A stretch of DNA of 64,000 bases, from contig NZ_CP129672.1 in assembly GCF_030505195.1 (NCBI RefSeq), positions 4,498,501-4,562,500 on the forward strand. Direction: 5' to 3'. Both the position numbers and the translations under genes were made by a program. The notes below the pieces were generated by a model. That model saw nothing but the letters and a program-made list of their open reading frames with translations. It was not told the DNA's origin and did no database searches. Shown here piece after piece: positions 44,401 through 54,246 of this stretch (its first letter is position 1; every line of letters begins with the position of its first letter). Source of the DNA: Comamonas testosteroni (GTDB lineage: Bacteria; Pseudomonadota; Gammaproteobacteria; Burkholderiales; Burkholderiaceae_C).

Positions 44401-46104
44401 ATGAGAAAACTCACCGGCGACGGCGAATCTGCGTCCTCACGCGAACCGCAAGACTGGCATGCCATCGATTGGCATCGTGTCGAGCAGTTTGTGAGAACGA
44501 CGCAGCAACGCATAGCGAAGGCAACGCTGGACAAGGACTGGCGCAGGGTGAAAGCTCTGCAACGGTCTTTATTCCACTCGTTTTCCGCCAGGGCTTTGGC
44601 GGTAAGACGTGTAACTGAAAACCAAGGCAAACGAACGGCGGGAGTCGATCGTCAGCTTTGGGATTCTCCTGCCTTGAAACGGGCGGCGATTGGAAGGTTG
44701 AAACAGCAGAGGGGATACAGACCCAAGCCATTGCGGCGGGTCTACATCCCCAAAGCCAACGGGAAGGAGCGTCCTCTGGGCATTCCAACCATGTTGGATC
44801 GGGCCATGCAGGCGCTACACCTGCTTGGACTGGAACCGGTGGCGGAAACCACGAGCGATCCGAATAGCTACGGCTTCAGGAGGAATCGTTCAACGGCAGA
44901 CGCTATGGGTCAGATATTCGTTTGTACATCCAAAAAGGCTTCGGCTCAATGGGTGCTGGAGGCGGATATTCGAGGCTGTTTCGACCATATCAACCACGAG
45001 TGGCTGGCGCGTCATGTTCCCATGAACAAGGCAATCCTGCGCAAATGGTTGAAAGCCGGGGTGGTCCACCAGGGACGCCTCTCGCCGACTGAGGAAGGGA
45101 CGCCGCAAGGCGGCATCATCTCGCCAACTTTGGCGAACATGTGTTTGAACGGGCTGGAAACAGGTCTGATCGCGCACCTTCGGGGGCATGTCGGAGCTAG
45201 GAAAGCTCAGAAGCTGAAAGTGAATGTGATCCGGTACGCCGACGATTTCGTAATCACTGGCAACTCGCGAGAGTTGTTGGAAACCGAAATCAGGCCGTGG
45301 ATAGAGGCATTTCTCGCACAACGAGGTCTGCAACTGTCGCCGGAAAAGACCAAGGTCGTTCACATAGACGAGGGTTTCGATTTTCTGGGGTGGAACTTCC
45401 GCAAGTACAAAGGGAAGTTGCTCATCAAGCCGAGCAAGAAGAACGTGCAAGCGTTCTATCGCAAGGTCAGTGAAACCGTGAAAACACACCTGTCGATGAA
45501 GCAGGAGGATCTCATTGCCAAACTAAACCCAATCCTTCGGGGTTGGGCAAGGTACCACCAGCCGGTGGTGGCGAAAGAAACCTTCAGTCGGATGGACAAC
45601 CTGATCTACTGGCGCATAGTGCGCTGGACGAGAAGGCGACATCCGAATAAATCCCGACCCTGGTGCAAAAGCCGTTACTGGCAGCGCATCAAGGATAGGG
45701 AGGAATTTGCTGCAACCGTGAAAACGGCAGATGGTCCGCTTACGACCAGACTGTTGAAGCTTGCGGATACAGAGATCGTGAGGCACGAAAAGATCAAGGG
45801 GGACTACAACCCCTTTGACCCGGCCTGGGAAGTGTATGGCGAGACATTGCGAACGAAACGCATGTTGAAAAACATGGCGTACCAGTACGAAACGTCGATG
45901 CTTTACATCAATCAGAATGGGCGTTGCGCTCTTTGCGCAGAACCATTGGAAGAGGGCGAGCGCTGGCACGACCACCACATTGTTCACAAGGTGGCGGGCG
46001 GGTCGGACAAGCTCTCCAATCGGGTGCTATTGCATCCGGTCTGTCATAGACGACTGCACGCTCTTGGTTTGCAGGTAGCGAAACCGGCCTCTCAAAGGCT
46101 TTGA
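44401..46104 (+). CDS. ltrA: Group II intron-encoded reverse transcriptase/maturase/HNH endonuclease
   Basis: A 567-residue multifunctional protein. An N-terminal conserved block (AIDWHRVEQFV, then QGKRTAGVDRQLWDS) is followed by the RT domain with GRLSPTEEGTPQGGIISPTLANM (near 230) and the catalytic YADD at residues 279-282. A maturase (X) domain covers about 340-470. A Cys/His HNH nuclease is at about 505-560 (Cys509, Cys512, then HDHHIVHK and PVCHRRLH). All key motifs look intact, so splicing, reverse transcription and target-strand cutting should be possible. AGGAGG lies seven bases upstream of the start codon. There is no frameshift or stop. Confidence 0.95.
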   Translation: MRKLTGDGESASSREPQDWHAIDWHRVEQFVRTTQQRIAKATLDKDWRRVKALQRSLFHSFSARALAVRRVTENQGKRTAGVDRQLWDSPALKRAAIGRLKQQRGYRPKPLRRVYIPKANGKERPLGIPTMLDRAMQALHLLGLEPVAETTSDPNSYGFRRNRSTADAMGQIFVCTSKKASAQWVLEADIRGCFDHINHEWLARHVPMNKAILRKWLKAGVVHQGRLSPTEEGTPQGGIISPTLANMCLNGLETGLIAHLRGHVGARKAQKLKVNVIRYADDFVITGNSRELLETEIRPWIEAFLAQRGLQLSPEKTKVVHIDEGFDFLGWNFRKYKGKLLIKPSKKNVQAFYRKVSETVKTHLSMKQEDLIAKLNPILRGWARYHQPVVAKETFSRMDNLIYWRIVRWTRRRHPNKSRPWCKSRYWQRIKDREEFAATVKTADGPLTTRLLKLADTEIVRHEKIKGDYNPFDPAWEVYGETLRTKRMLKNMAYQYETSMLYINQNGRCALCAEPLEEGERWHDHHIVHKVAGGSDKLSNRVLLHPVCHRRLHALGLQVAKPASQRL

Positions 46105-46167
46105 GTTCAGTTCAAAAGGTTTTCCGTCTTAAAATGGAAACCTAGCGAAACTGAACGTGTTGTGCTT

Positions 46168-46201
46168 GAGCCGGATGCGGTGAAAGTCGCAAGTCCGGTT
46201 C
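46168..46201 (+). ncRNA. Group II intron domain V
   Basis: A 34-nt hairpin GAGCCGGATGCGG, GAAA tetraloop, then the complement ending CCGGTTC. The sequence and position, just before the domain VI hairpin, are those of the catalytic core of group II introns. Confidence 0.93.
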
Positions 46202-46348
46202 TTAGGGGGGGATGGTTCAGCAATGAACTGTTCCTACCCTACCCTCTGACCATCACTCGCATGGCATCTTTGGGGCGCTTCCCTCTCTTCTTAGAATCAG
46301 GCGTCCCACCGTAGTCGGTGCGACGGCCGCTCCCGAAACGCTGCGCCC

Positions 46349-47503
46349 ATGAATACGGTAGATGCCAAGCGGGTTCTTGAAACAGCATTGATTTGTGCCC
46401 CGCAGCCTGTAACGCTGCGGGAATTGCGCTCACTTTTTGATGATGTGCTGGGCTCGGACACGGTTAAGGATTTGCTGCTGGATCTGCAAAAGGACTGGGC
46501 CCTCAAGGGCGTGGAACTGGTTCAGGTGGCTTCTGGCTGGCGTTTTCAGAGCCGGCCAGAGATGCGGGTCTATCTGGACAAGCTTCACCCCGAGAAGCCG
46601 CCCAAGTACACGCGGGCTACGCTTGAGACGCTGGCCATCATTGCCTACCGTCAGCCGGTCACGCGCGGTGATATTGAGGACATTCGCGGTGTGACCGTGA
46701 ACAGCCTGATCATCAAGCAGTTGGAAGACCGAGGCTGGATCGAGGTCATCGGCCATCGTGAAACCGTGGGTCGGCCCGCGCTGTTTGCCACCACGCGCCA
46801 GTTTCTCGATGATCTGGGTCTGCAGTCGCTGGATCAGCTGCCCATGCTGGAGGAAACCCAGGCCCAGCAAAGTCTGTTCAAGGCGCTGGATGGAGAGGAG
46901 GGCGAGCAGGCCGGTGCGGAGGATGCCCTGCCTCTGGAGGGGGTGGAAGCCGCAGAGCCGGCCGACGTCGTAGCGAATACGGATGTCGCTGCTGAGTCCG
47001 ATGCGGCTGAGAGTGAAGTCCTGGGTGCCTCGAATGAGGAAGATGGCGCCGAGGAGCAGTCTGCTCTAGGTGCTGATCAAGTGGCGGAAGGGCAGGCGGT
47101 GATTCAGGCGGAGCTTCAGCCTGAGTCCGATGTGCCGGAGCTGGAGTCATATTCAGTTCAGGCGCAGGCTGATATTGCGCAAGCTGCTACGGAAACAATA
47201 GAGACCGCGCTGGCTGACTCGGAGCCTGGGCCTGCTATGGAGCTGCCGTCTGTGAGCAAGCCCAAAGCGGCCAGGCCCGCCAGGACTGCCAAGGCGGCAG
47301 AGTCGCAGCCCAAGCCGGCGGCCAAGAAAGCAGGCCGTACCGAGTGGGTGGGACTGAAGGCGTTTCTCGAGGATGACTACGGCAGCGACGACGAGGCCGA
47401 GGACGCAAAGACGAAGGCGCGGGCCGACGATGCCGTCGAGTCGGCAGAACAACGAATTGTGGAGGATGACGATGGCGTCGTCCCCGAAGGAAAACTGGAA
47501 TGA
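46349..47503 (+). CDS. scpB: SMC-associated segregation protein ScpB, with long acidic tail
   Basis: A 384-residue protein. Residues 1-170 are the two winged-helix domains of ScpB ([24 protein letters not shown] near 90, [30 protein letters not shown] near 115). ScpB works with SMC and ScpA to organise the chromosome. From about 180 the protein is Glu/Ala/Asp-rich, then basic ([16 protein letters not shown]) and acidic again; such tails are disordered and much longer than in the roughly 190-residue Gram-positive form. It overlaps rluB by four bases. The intron now separates it from rluD. Confidence 0.9.
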   Translation: MNTVDAKRVLETALICAPQPVTLRELRSLFDDVLGSDTVKDLLLDLQKDWALKGVELVQVASGWRFQSRPEMRVYLDKLHPEKPPKYTRATLETLAIIAYRQPVTRGDIEDIRGVTVNSLIIKQLEDRGWIEVIGHRETVGRPALFATTRQFLDDLGLQSLDQLPMLEETQAQQSLFKALDGEEGEQAGAEDALPLEGVEAAEPADVVANTDVAAESDAAESEVLGASNEEDGAEEQSALGADQVAEGQAVIQAELQPESDVPELESYSVQAQADIAQAATETIETALADSEPGPAMELPSVSKPKAARPARTAKAAESQPKPAAKKAGRTEWVGLKAFLEDDYGSDDEAEDAKTKARADDAVESAEQRIVEDDDGVVPEGKLE

Positions 47504-49089
47504 ACAACGAGACATCGAACCCGATGCCCGAGTCTGCAGCCGCTTCGCCCGAAGCCGAGCCGGTCAAGAAGACTCGCAAGCCCCGCGCAGCCAAGGCCGA
47601 TGGTGCCAAGGATACTGTCGAGGCCAAGAAGCCTGCCGCACCGCGCAAGCGTGCCGGCGTCAAAAAGGACGCTGCTGCCGAGGCCAAGCCTGCGCGCAAG
47701 CGCGTGACCAAGCCCCGGGCCGAAGAACCCGTGGCCGTCGAGGAGCCGGTTCAGCCCGTGGCCGAGCAGGATGTGGAGGTGCAGTCCCAGGGCAATGACC
47801 ATGACGCAGCAGATGCCGTCGTCGCGGAGGTGGCCGCGGGAAGCGTTGCCGCTCCTCATGGGCACAAGGGACGCAAGGGGCAGAACATCGACTTTGCCGA
47901 TGTGATCTCGGGCGACTTCGATGACGACGAAGAGAACGGCAGCGCCATGCCTGCCAAGCGCGTGCTTGCACCCCAGCTCGATTCTCCCAAGCTGCACAAG
48001 GTGCTGGCCCAGGCCGGCATGGGTTCGCGCCTGGAGATGGAGCAACTGATCCTGGAAGGGCGCATCTCGGTCAACAACGAGCCTGCCCACGTCGGTCAGC
48101 GCATTCAGTTCGGCGATATCGTCAAGGTCAACGGCCAGCCCATTCGCTTTCGTATCGACCCGCCGCCCGCACGCGTGATTGCCTATCACAAGCCCGTGGG
48201 CGAAGTGGTGACGCATGACGATCCGCAAAACCGCCCTACGGTGTTCCGCAAGCTGCCCAAGCTGCAGCATGGCAAGTGGCAGTCGGTGGGTCGTCTGGAC
48301 CTGAATACCGAAGGTCTGCTGCTGTTCACCAGCTCGGGCGAGCTGGCGAACTCGCTGATGCACCCCCGCTTCGGGCTGGAGCGTGAATACGCGGCCCGTG
48401 TGCTGGGCGCGCTGAGCAAGGAAGAAAAGCAGCGTCTGCTGGACGGCGTGCAGCTCGAAGACGGCGAAGCCAGCTTTGGTGCCGTGGAAGATGGCGGCGG
48501 CGAAGGTGCCAACTGCTGGTATCGCGTGACCATCTCCGAAGGTCGCAACCGCGAAGTGCGTCGCATGTTCGAGGCTGTGGGTCATGCCGTCAGCCGTCTG
48601 ATCCGCATTCGCTACGGTGCCATGATGCTGCCGCGCGGTCTCAAGCGCGGCGCCTGGGTGGAGCTCGATCAGGCCGATATCCAGGCGCTGATGTCGGCAG
48701 CCGGCGTCAAGGAGCGTGCTCCTGTCGAGCGCAACAACGCTGGCGCCCGTGGTGCCAACAACCGTGGCGGCCGCAACAGTCGCAGCGGTGGTCGCGGCAA
48801 TGGCATGAATGCCGATCGCGCACCTCAGGGTCGCCGTGAAGGCGGTGGTCAGCGCCGTGGCGAGTGGGACGGCAATCGTCCGGCACCTAGCGGCATGCTG
48901 GGCGACAGCCCGCGCAACAAGTCCGGTGGCCGCTCCGGTGGCTCGGGTCGCTCGCAAGGGGATAGTCAGCCCGACCCCATGCGCACTTCGGTGGGCTATA
49001 TCGGCAGCGACAGCCTGTCGCGTGCCCGCCAGAACGCCAAGCGTCGCCCTGCTGGCGGTGGCGGCGGTGGTCGTCGCGGCGGTCGCTAA
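47500..49089 (+). CDS. rluB: 23S rRNA pseudouridine(2605) synthase RluB
   Basis: A 529-residue RsuA-family synthase. Residues 1-155 are a Lys/Ala/Glu-rich low-complexity extension; an S4 domain follows ([28 protein letters not shown]), then the catalytic domain with [26 protein letters not shown] (near 270) and [14 protein letters not shown]. The last 120 residues are Arg/Gly/Asn-rich (RGG-like) and probably contact RNA. The ATG overlaps the scpB stop. The bulk of its unusual length is in the tails. Confidence 0.9.
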   Translation: MNNETSNPMPESAAASPEAEPVKKTRKPRAAKADGAKDTVEAKKPAAPRKRAGVKKDAAAEAKPARKRVTKPRAEEPVAVEEPVQPVAEQDVEVQSQGNDHDAADAVVAEVAAGSVAAPHGHKGRKGQNIDFADVISGDFDDDEENGSAMPAKRVLAPQLDSPKLHKVLAQAGMGSRLEMEQLILEGRISVNNEPAHVGQRIQFGDIVKVNGQPIRFRIDPPPARVIAYHKPVGEVVTHDDPQNRPTVFRKLPKLQHGKWQSVGRLDLNTEGLLLFTSSGELANSLMHPRFGLEREYAARVLGALSKEEKQRLLDGVQLEDGEASFGAVEDGGGEGANCWYRVTISEGRNREVRRMFEAVGHAVSRLIRIRYGAMMLPRGLKRGAWVELDQADIQALMSAAGVKERAPVERNNAGARGANNRGGRNSRSGGRGNGMNADRAPQGRREGGGQRRGEWDGNRPAPSGMLGDSPRNKSGGRSGGSGRSQGDSQPDPMRTSVGYIGSDSLSRARQNAKRRPAGGGGGGRRGGR

Positions 49090-49211
49090 AAAGTCGTCCG
49101 TAAGGATTTGAGTGCTGCCTGGACTTAAAGGTCTATGGCGGCACCGCTAAAATCAACTGTTTTGCTTTTTCGGCAAAAACCCATAGTAACCCTGATTAGG
49201 AAATAATCATC

Positions 49212-49637
49212 ATGGCTATCGAACGTACCCTCTCCATCATCAAGCCCGACGCAGTTGCCAAGAACGTGATCGGCCAAATCTACGCCCGCTTCGAAGCTGC
49301 TGGCCTGAAGATCGTGGCTGCCAAGCTGGTGCACCTGTCGCGCGGCGAAGCCGAGCAGTTCTATGCTGTGCACGCCGCCCGTCCTTTCTTCAAGGATCTG
49401 GTTGACTTCATGGTCTCCGGCCCCGTGATGATTCAAGCTCTGGAAGGCGAGAACGCCATCCTGAAGAACCGTGAGCTGATGGGCGCTACCGATCCCAAGA
49501 AGGCAGAGAAGGGCACCATCCGCGCCGACTTCGCCGACAGCATCGACGCCAATGCCGTGCACGGCTCTGACGCTGCTGAAACTGCTGCTGTGGAAGTTGC
49601 CTTCTTCTTCCCCGGCATGAACGTGTACTCGCGTTAA
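49212..49637 (+). CDS. ndk: Nucleoside diphosphate kinase
   Basis: A 141-residue kinase that moves the terminal phosphate between nucleoside triphosphates and diphosphates through a phosphohistidine. [18 protein letters not shown] at the start and [15 protein letters not shown] near 115 with the active histidine are invariant family features. It is spaced about 120 bases from rluB and 130 from rlmN, so it is likely transcribed on its own. Confidence 0.96.
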   Translation: MAIERTLSIIKPDAVAKNVIGQIYARFEAAGLKIVAAKLVHLSRGEAEQFYAVHAARPFFKDLVDFMVSGPVMIQALEGENAILKNRELMGATDPKKAEKGTIRADFADSIDANAVHGSDAAETAAVEVAFFFPGMNVYSR

Positions 49638-49676
49638 TCCACGCTAGCTTTACAGCATGCTCTTGCTGACGCCGGC

Positions 49677-49696
49677 GCTTTGCATTCGTGCAAAGC
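49677..49696 (+). terminator. UUCG-capped hairpin between ndk and rlmN
   Basis: GCTTTGCA, loop TTCG, TGCAAAGC: an 8-bp perfect stem with a very stable tetraloop. There is no T-run, so it may be an mRNA-stabilising end rather than a terminator. Confidence 0.5.
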
Positions 49697-49769
49697 GGGT
49701 GTCAGCACTTGAAGATGCTGGCCACGGCGTGGCAAACACCGTTCGCAAGACGCCTCGCCACATGCCGAT

Positions 49770-50891
49770 ATGACTACTAATTTGCTTGATTTTGACCTCG
49801 AAGGACTGACCGCTTATTGCGAGCAGCTCGGGGAGAAGCGTTTCCGTGCGACGCAGCTGTTCCGCTGGATTCACCAGCGTGGTGCATCCGATTTCGACCA
49901 GATGACAGATCTGGCCAAGTCTTTGCGCGAAAAGCTCAAAAGCCGGGCCCACATTACCGCTTTGCCTGTGGTGACGGAGCATGTCTCTGCCGACGGCACC
50001 GTGAAGTGGCTGTTCGATGTGGGTGACGGCAATGCCGTTGAATCCGTTTTCATTCCTGAGGACGACCGTGGCACGCTGTGTGTATCGTCCCAGGCAGGTT
50101 GCGCCGTGGGCTGCCGCTTTTGCTCGACGGGGCATCAGGGCTTCAGCCGCAACCTCAATACCGGCGAAATCCTTGCTCAGCTCTGGTACGCCGAGCATTC
50201 GCTGCGCAAGCGCTTCGGTACCGAAGATCGCATCATCTCCAACGTGGTGATGATGGGCATGGGCGAGCCGCTGCAGAACTACAGTGCGCTGGTGCCAGCT
50301 CTCAAGGTGATGCTGGACGACCATGGCTATGGCCTGTCGCGTCGCCGCGTGACGGTGTCCACCTCGGGCGTGGTGCCCATGATGGACCGACTGTCGCAGG
50401 ATTGCGCGGTGGCGCTTGCGGTGTCGCTGCACGCGCCCAATGATCCGTTGCGTGACAACCTGGTGCCGCTGAACAAGAAGTACCCGATTGCCGAGCTGCT
50501 GGATGCCTGCGAGCGCTATCTGGAGTTTGCGCCGCGTGACTTCATCACCTTTGAATATTGCATGCTCGACGGCGTTAACGATCAACCTGAGCATGCACGC
50601 CAGCTGATAGAGTTGGTGCGCGCGCGCGGCGATGGCAAGAGCTGGTGCAAGTTCAATCTGATCCCGTTCAATCCCTTCCCCGCTTCGGGTTTGTTGCGCT
50701 CGCCTTCGGCTCGTGTGACCGAGTTCGCTACGTTGCTGAGCAATGCCGGCATCGTGACCACGGTGCGTAAGACCCGGGGTGACGATATCGATGCGGCCTG
50801 TGGTCAGCTCGCGGGCGATGTGAAGGACAGAACTCGCGCTGCCGAGCGTATGGCCAAGCAGCGAACTATCCCGCTCAAGCAGGTGTCTTGA
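49770..50891 (+). CDS. rlmN: 23S rRNA/tRNA adenine(2)-methyltransferase RlmN
   Basis: A 373-residue radical SAM methyltransferase that adds a 2-methyl group to A2503 of 23S rRNA and A37 of several tRNAs. The iron-sulfur motif is GCAVGCRFC (near residue 111). GMGEPLQNY near 165 is the SAM contact and the C-terminal Cys lies in ACGQLAGD near 350. An N-terminal helical domain ([14 protein letters not shown]) binds RNA. It is followed 25 bases later by pilF. Confidence 0.96.
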   Translation: MTTNLLDFDLEGLTAYCEQLGEKRFRATQLFRWIHQRGASDFDQMTDLAKSLREKLKSRAHITALPVVTEHVSADGTVKWLFDVGDGNAVESVFIPEDDRGTLCVSSQAGCAVGCRFCSTGHQGFSRNLNTGEILAQLWYAEHSLRKRFGTEDRIISNVVMMGMGEPLQNYSALVPALKVMLDDHGYGLSRRRVTVSTSGVVPMMDRLSQDCAVALAVSLHAPNDPLRDNLVPLNKKYPIAELLDACERYLEFAPRDFITFEYCMLDGVNDQPEHARQLIELVRARGDGKSWCKFNLIPFNPFPASGLLRSPSARVTEFATLLSNAGIVTTVRKTRGDDIDAACGQLAGDVKDRTRAAERMAKQRTIPLKQVS

Positions 50892-50916
50892 CGGAGTTTT
50901 GAATAAAGGACAGTCA

Positions 50917-51768
50917 ATGAGGGCAGTGGTACAGCGACCGGTTTGGCAACATTGGGGCTTGTTGGCCCGGTGGGGGGTACCGGTTGCGGTCGCGGCACTT
51001 GTGGGTTGCACTTCGACAACGACCACTACCACTTCCTCTACGTCCGTGCCTCAGTCTTCCGTGGTTGGCACGGGCGGGACCCAGGTGGCCGATGCCAATC
51101 GCCGCGCACAGATTCGCCTGGAGCTGGCTGCCAATTACTTTCAGGCAGGGCGCCTGGACGTGGCCATGGATGAGGTGGGGCAGGCCTTGGCTGCCAAGCC
51201 CGATTACGCCGATGCATATGGTCTGCTGGGCCTGATCCTCATGCAGAACCAGGACTGGACGCAGGCCGAGGTCGCCATGCGCAAGGCCGTGGATCTCAAT
51301 CCGCGTGACGGCAACCAGATTCACAACTACGGCTGGATGCAATGCCAGCAAAAGCATTTCGATGCGGCCCAGCAGTGGTTTGATAGAGCCTTGCAGGCCC
51401 CGGGCTACCGTGAGCAGCCCAGGACCCTGCTGGCCAAGGGCATGTGCTATCAGCAGGCGGGACAGTTGGAGCAGGCCTACCAGAACATGTTTCGCGCCTA
51501 CGAGATGGATATGGGCAACTCCGCCGCAGGCTACAACCTGGCAAATGTGCTTTGGCTCAAAGGTGATCTGAAAAAGGCGCAGTTCTACATCCGGCGCTTG
51601 AATAACAATAGCAATCAGGCCAGTGCGGAAAGCCTCTGGCTTGGAATCAAAATAGACAGGGCACTGCACGACGACATTGGAGTGCGTCAACAGGCCGATC
51701 AGTTGCGTGAGCGTTTTCCTCAATCGCGTCAGTGGCTGGCCTATGAACGTGGAGCTTTCAATGAATGA
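50917..51768 (+). CDS. pilF: Type IV pilus biogenesis/stability lipoprotein PilF (PilW)
   Basis: A 283-residue lipoprotein with lipobox AALVGC near residue 30 and a Thr/Ser-rich linker. From about 55 it consists of TPR repeats (LAANYFQAGRLDVAMDEVGQALA is one) that act as the docking platform for the secretin PilQ in the outer membrane. The ATG at 50917 follows AAAGGACAG; a TTG at 50899 would add six residues. It overlaps rodZ by eight bases, so the pair is coupled. Confidence 0.87.
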   Translation: MRAVVQRPVWQHWGLLARWGVPVAVAALVGCTSTTTTTTSSTSVPQSSVVGTGGTQVADANRRAQIRLELAANYFQAGRLDVAMDEVGQALAAKPDYADAYGLLGLILMQNQDWTQAEVAMRKAVDLNPRDGNQIHNYGWMQCQQKHFDAAQQWFDRALQAPGYREQPRTLLAKGMCYQQAGQLEQAYQNMFRAYEMDMGNSAAGYNLANVLWLKGDLKKAQFYIRRLNNNSNQASAESLWLGIKIDRALHDDIGVRQQADQLRERFPQSRQWLAYERGAFNE

Positions 51769-52747
51769 GGCTGCGGTGGAAGAGGAAACTATGCAAAGCG
51801 AAGAGCAGGTGCCCACTCAGGGGCAGGCCACGGCCGGGGTCTTGTTGCGTCAGGCGCGGGAAGCAGCCAGGATGCAGTTGCCCGTGATGGCTGCGACATT
51901 GAAGGTGCCGCAGCACAAGCTGCAAGCGCTGGAGGCCGATGACTATGCGGCCTTTCCCGATCATGTGTTCATGCGTGCTCTGGCCATGGGAATGTGCCGG
52001 ACCTTGCATATCGATGCCGAATCGGTGCTGGCCAAGCTGCCGCGCACCGAGATCAAAAGCCTTGCCAAAACAGGTCCTGGCATCAACGAGACCGTCAAGG
52101 TGCGCAGCAGCTTCAAGGTCACAGGGACATCGCTGGACTCTGGCAACAGCAGCTCTCGCAAGATTGCGGCAGGCGTTCTGATTCTGCTGGCAGCGGCCGC
52201 TGCCGTGTACTTTGTGCCATTCCAGCAGATGGTGGACGGCGCCGATGGGGCAGGCGCGCCAGCGCCGGCTCAGGCCCAGTCTGGCCAGACGGCAGCGGTG
52301 AGCGCTCCGGCTGCAGAACCGCTTGCCCAGGCTGAGGGGAGTGCACAGGGCAGCTCTGCCACACCCGCAGCGCCGGTGGCAGAGCCTGTGTCGGCAGCTG
52401 CTGCTGCCAGCATGCCTGGCGACAGCGCTGCAGCAAGCGCTCCCGCACCTGTGGCAGCGGCCCAAACCGCAGCCCCGGCAGCCGAGGCAGCCACGCCTGC
52501 GGCCGGCGCTGGCGGCCTGCTGGTGCTGAAGGTGAATACCGGCCAGTCCTGGGTCAAGGTCAGGGACGCAAGCGGCAAGGTGGTGCTGGAAAAGACCCTG
52601 TCCAAGGATGAATCTGCGACTGCCGAAGGCCAGTTGCCCCTGTCGGTGATTGTGGGCAATGCCAAGGGCACGCAGGTGACGGTACGTGGCGAACCCTTCG
52701 ATATCTCGAGCACACGCGACAATGTGGCTCGCTTCGAGGTGAAGTAA
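51761..52747 (+). CDS. rodZ: RodZ-like cytoskeletal membrane protein
   Basis: A 328-residue protein. An N-terminal helix-turn-helix domain (about 20-100; GVLLRQAREAARMQLPVMAATLKVPQHKLQALE) faces the cytoplasm. One membrane helix follows (IAAGVLILLAAAAAVYFVPF, near 130-150), then an Ala/Pro-rich periplasmic linker and a C-terminal DUF4115 beta-domain (GGLLVLKVNTGQSWVKV onward). RodZ links MreB to the envelope and helps keep rod shape. The ATG at 51761 has a GGAG seven bases upstream. The linker is longer than usual. Confidence 0.87.
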   Translation: MNEAAVEEETMQSEEQVPTQGQATAGVLLRQAREAARMQLPVMAATLKVPQHKLQALEADDYAAFPDHVFMRALAMGMCRTLHIDAESVLAKLPRTEIKSLAKTGPGINETVKVRSSFKVTGTSLDSGNSSSRKIAAGVLILLAAAAAVYFVPFQQMVDGADGAGAPAPAQAQSGQTAAVSAPAAEPLAQAEGSAQGSSATPAAPVAEPVSAAAAASMPGDSAAASAPAPVAAAQTAAPAAEAATPAAGAGGLLVLKVNTGQSWVKVRDASGKVVLEKTLSKDESATAEGQLPLSVIVGNAKGTQVTVRGEPFDISSTRDNVARFEVK

Positions 52748-52766
52748 CCGTTCGAGGTAAACAAGA

Positions 52767-54047
52767 GTGCAAGATTCTCAAAGCTCGCAGCAGCTCAGCC
52801 AGGCGATAGCCATCGCCAGCCCGCTGCCGCGCAAATCGCGCCAGGCCCGGGTGGTGTGGCGCAACAACGTGGTCACCGTGGGGGGCGATGCGCCCGTGCG
52901 CGTGCAGTCCATGACCAATACCGACACCGTGGATGCGGTGGAGACTGCCATCCAGGTGCGTCAGCTGGCCCAGGCCGGCTCGGAGATGGTGCGCATCACG
53001 GTGAACACGCCCGAGGCGGCGGCGGCCGTGCCCTATATTCGCGAGCAGCTCGATCGCATGGGCGAGTATGTGCCGCTGGTGGGCGACTTCCACTACAACG
53101 GCCACCGTCTGCTGACCGACTACCCCGACTGCGCCCAGGCGCTGTCCAAGTACCGCATCAACCCCGGTAATGTGGGCAAGGGTGACAAAAAGGACAAGCA
53201 GTTCGGTCAGATGATCGAGATTGCGGCCAAATACGACAAGGCCGTGCGCATCGGCGTGAACTGGGGCTCGCTGGACCAGGAAATCATGGCCGATCTGATG
53301 GACCAGAACAGCCGTCGTGACAAGCCCTGGGAGACGCGCCAGGTCATGTACGAGGCGCTGATCACCTCGGCCATCAGCTCGGCCGAGCTGGCCAGGAATA
53401 TTGGTCTGAACCCCGACAACATCATCCTGTCCTGCAAGGTCAGCGGTGTGCAGGATCTGATTGCGGTCTACCGCGAGCTGGCGCGCCGCTGCGACTATGC
53501 GCTGCACCTGGGCCTGACCGAGGCCGGCATGGGCACCAAGGGCACGGTGGCATCCACCGCAGCACTGTCGGTGCTGCTGCAAGAAGGCATCGGCGACACG
53601 ATTCGCGTCTCGCTCACGCCCCAACCCGGTGAAGCTCGCACGCAGGAGGTCGTTGTAGCCTCCGAAATCCTGCAGGCCCTGGGGCTGCGCGTGTTCGTGC
53701 CCAGCGTCACCGCCTGCCCGGGCTGTGGCCGCACCACCAGCACCACGTTCCAGGAGCTGGCCAAGAAGATCGACGATTTCCTGCGTGGTGAAATGCCGGT
53801 CTGGCGCACCCAGTTCCCCGGCGTGGAAGCCATGAAGGTGGCGGTGATGGGTTGCATCGTCAATGGTCCCGGCGAGAGCAAGCATGCCGATATCGGCATC
53901 AGTCTGCCCGGCAATGGCGAGGCACCTGCGGCGCCAGTGTTCATCGACGGTGAGAAGGCCTTGACGCTGCGCGGCGAGCATATCGCCGAGGAGTTCCAGA
54001 CCCTGGTGCTGGAATATGTGCAGCGCCGCTACGGCCAGAAGGCCTGA
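52767..54047 (+). CDS. ispG: 4-Hydroxy-3-methylbut-2-enyl diphosphate synthase IspG
   Basis: A 426-residue iron-sulfur enzyme of the MEP isoprenoid pathway that converts MEcPP to [20 protein letters not shown] near 47 is the substrate-binding part. The 4Fe-4S cysteines are in TACPGCGRT (near 315) and [11 protein letters not shown] (near 358). It starts with GTG 19 bases after rodZ and shares its operon. The sequence between residues 120 and 175 is the usual insert of the family. Confidence 0.96.
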   Translation: MQDSQSSQQLSQAIAIASPLPRKSRQARVVWRNNVVTVGGDAPVRVQSMTNTDTVDAVETAIQVRQLAQAGSEMVRITVNTPEAAAAVPYIREQLDRMGEYVPLVGDFHYNGHRLLTDYPDCAQALSKYRINPGNVGKGDKKDKQFGQMIEIAAKYDKAVRIGVNWGSLDQEIMADLMDQNSRRDKPWETRQVMYEALITSAISSAELARNIGLNPDNIILSCKVSGVQDLIAVYRELARRCDYALHLGLTEAGMGTKGTVASTAALSVLLQEGIGDTIRVSLTPQPGEARTQEVVVASEILQALGLRVFVPSVTACPGCGRTTSTTFQELAKKIDDFLRGEMPVWRTQFPGVEAMKVAVMGCIVNGPGESKHADIGISLPGNGEAPAAPVFIDGEKALTLRGEHIAEEFQTLVLEYVQRRYGQKA

Positions 54048-54128
54048 GCGACTCGAGCGCTTGCAGCGGCCCAGCATGCGGGTGGTGATTGCGCTTGCTG
54101 GCACAATGCCAGCGAGCCAAGACTTTGG

Positions 54129-54175
54129 AATTGATAGCTGCTTGCGCACTATCTGTATGGATTTGAATTAGGTTT
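54129..54175. repeat. GATAGC-type intergenic element
   Basis: AATTGATAGCTGCTTGCGCAC followed by a spacer and a TTTGAATTAGGTTT half. It lies in the 200-base gap before hisS. Confidence 0.55.
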
Positions 54176-54246
54176 CTAGTTGAAGTGCATGATTGCCGTG
54201 CGCAATATGCTCTTATTTTGCTAGTAACCCAAGTGTGAGACTTCAC

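Larger units (their letters stand above)
43382..46242 (+). mobile_element. Group II intron (2.86 kb) with encoded retroelement protein
   Basis: It begins GTGCGAC, the standard 5' splice start. Domain I contains AGATTG (43956-43961) and CTTTCCGG (44019-44026), which pair perfectly with rluD bases just before the intron (14 bases in total). The reverse transcriptase gene is in domain IV. A 34-nt domain V lies at 46168-46201 and a domain VI hairpin follows, with bulged A at 46236 and end ...CTAC at 46242, chosen by the AY rule. Its protein resembles the chloroplast-like intron class. The intron is less GC-rich than its neighbours, consistent with arrival by retrohoming. The exact 3' end is less certain than the 5' end. 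Confidence 0.88.

Noticed and set aside
47377-48957. 526-codon minus-strand frame opposite rluB
   Set aside because: Shadow of rluB with low-complexity composition and no known motif.
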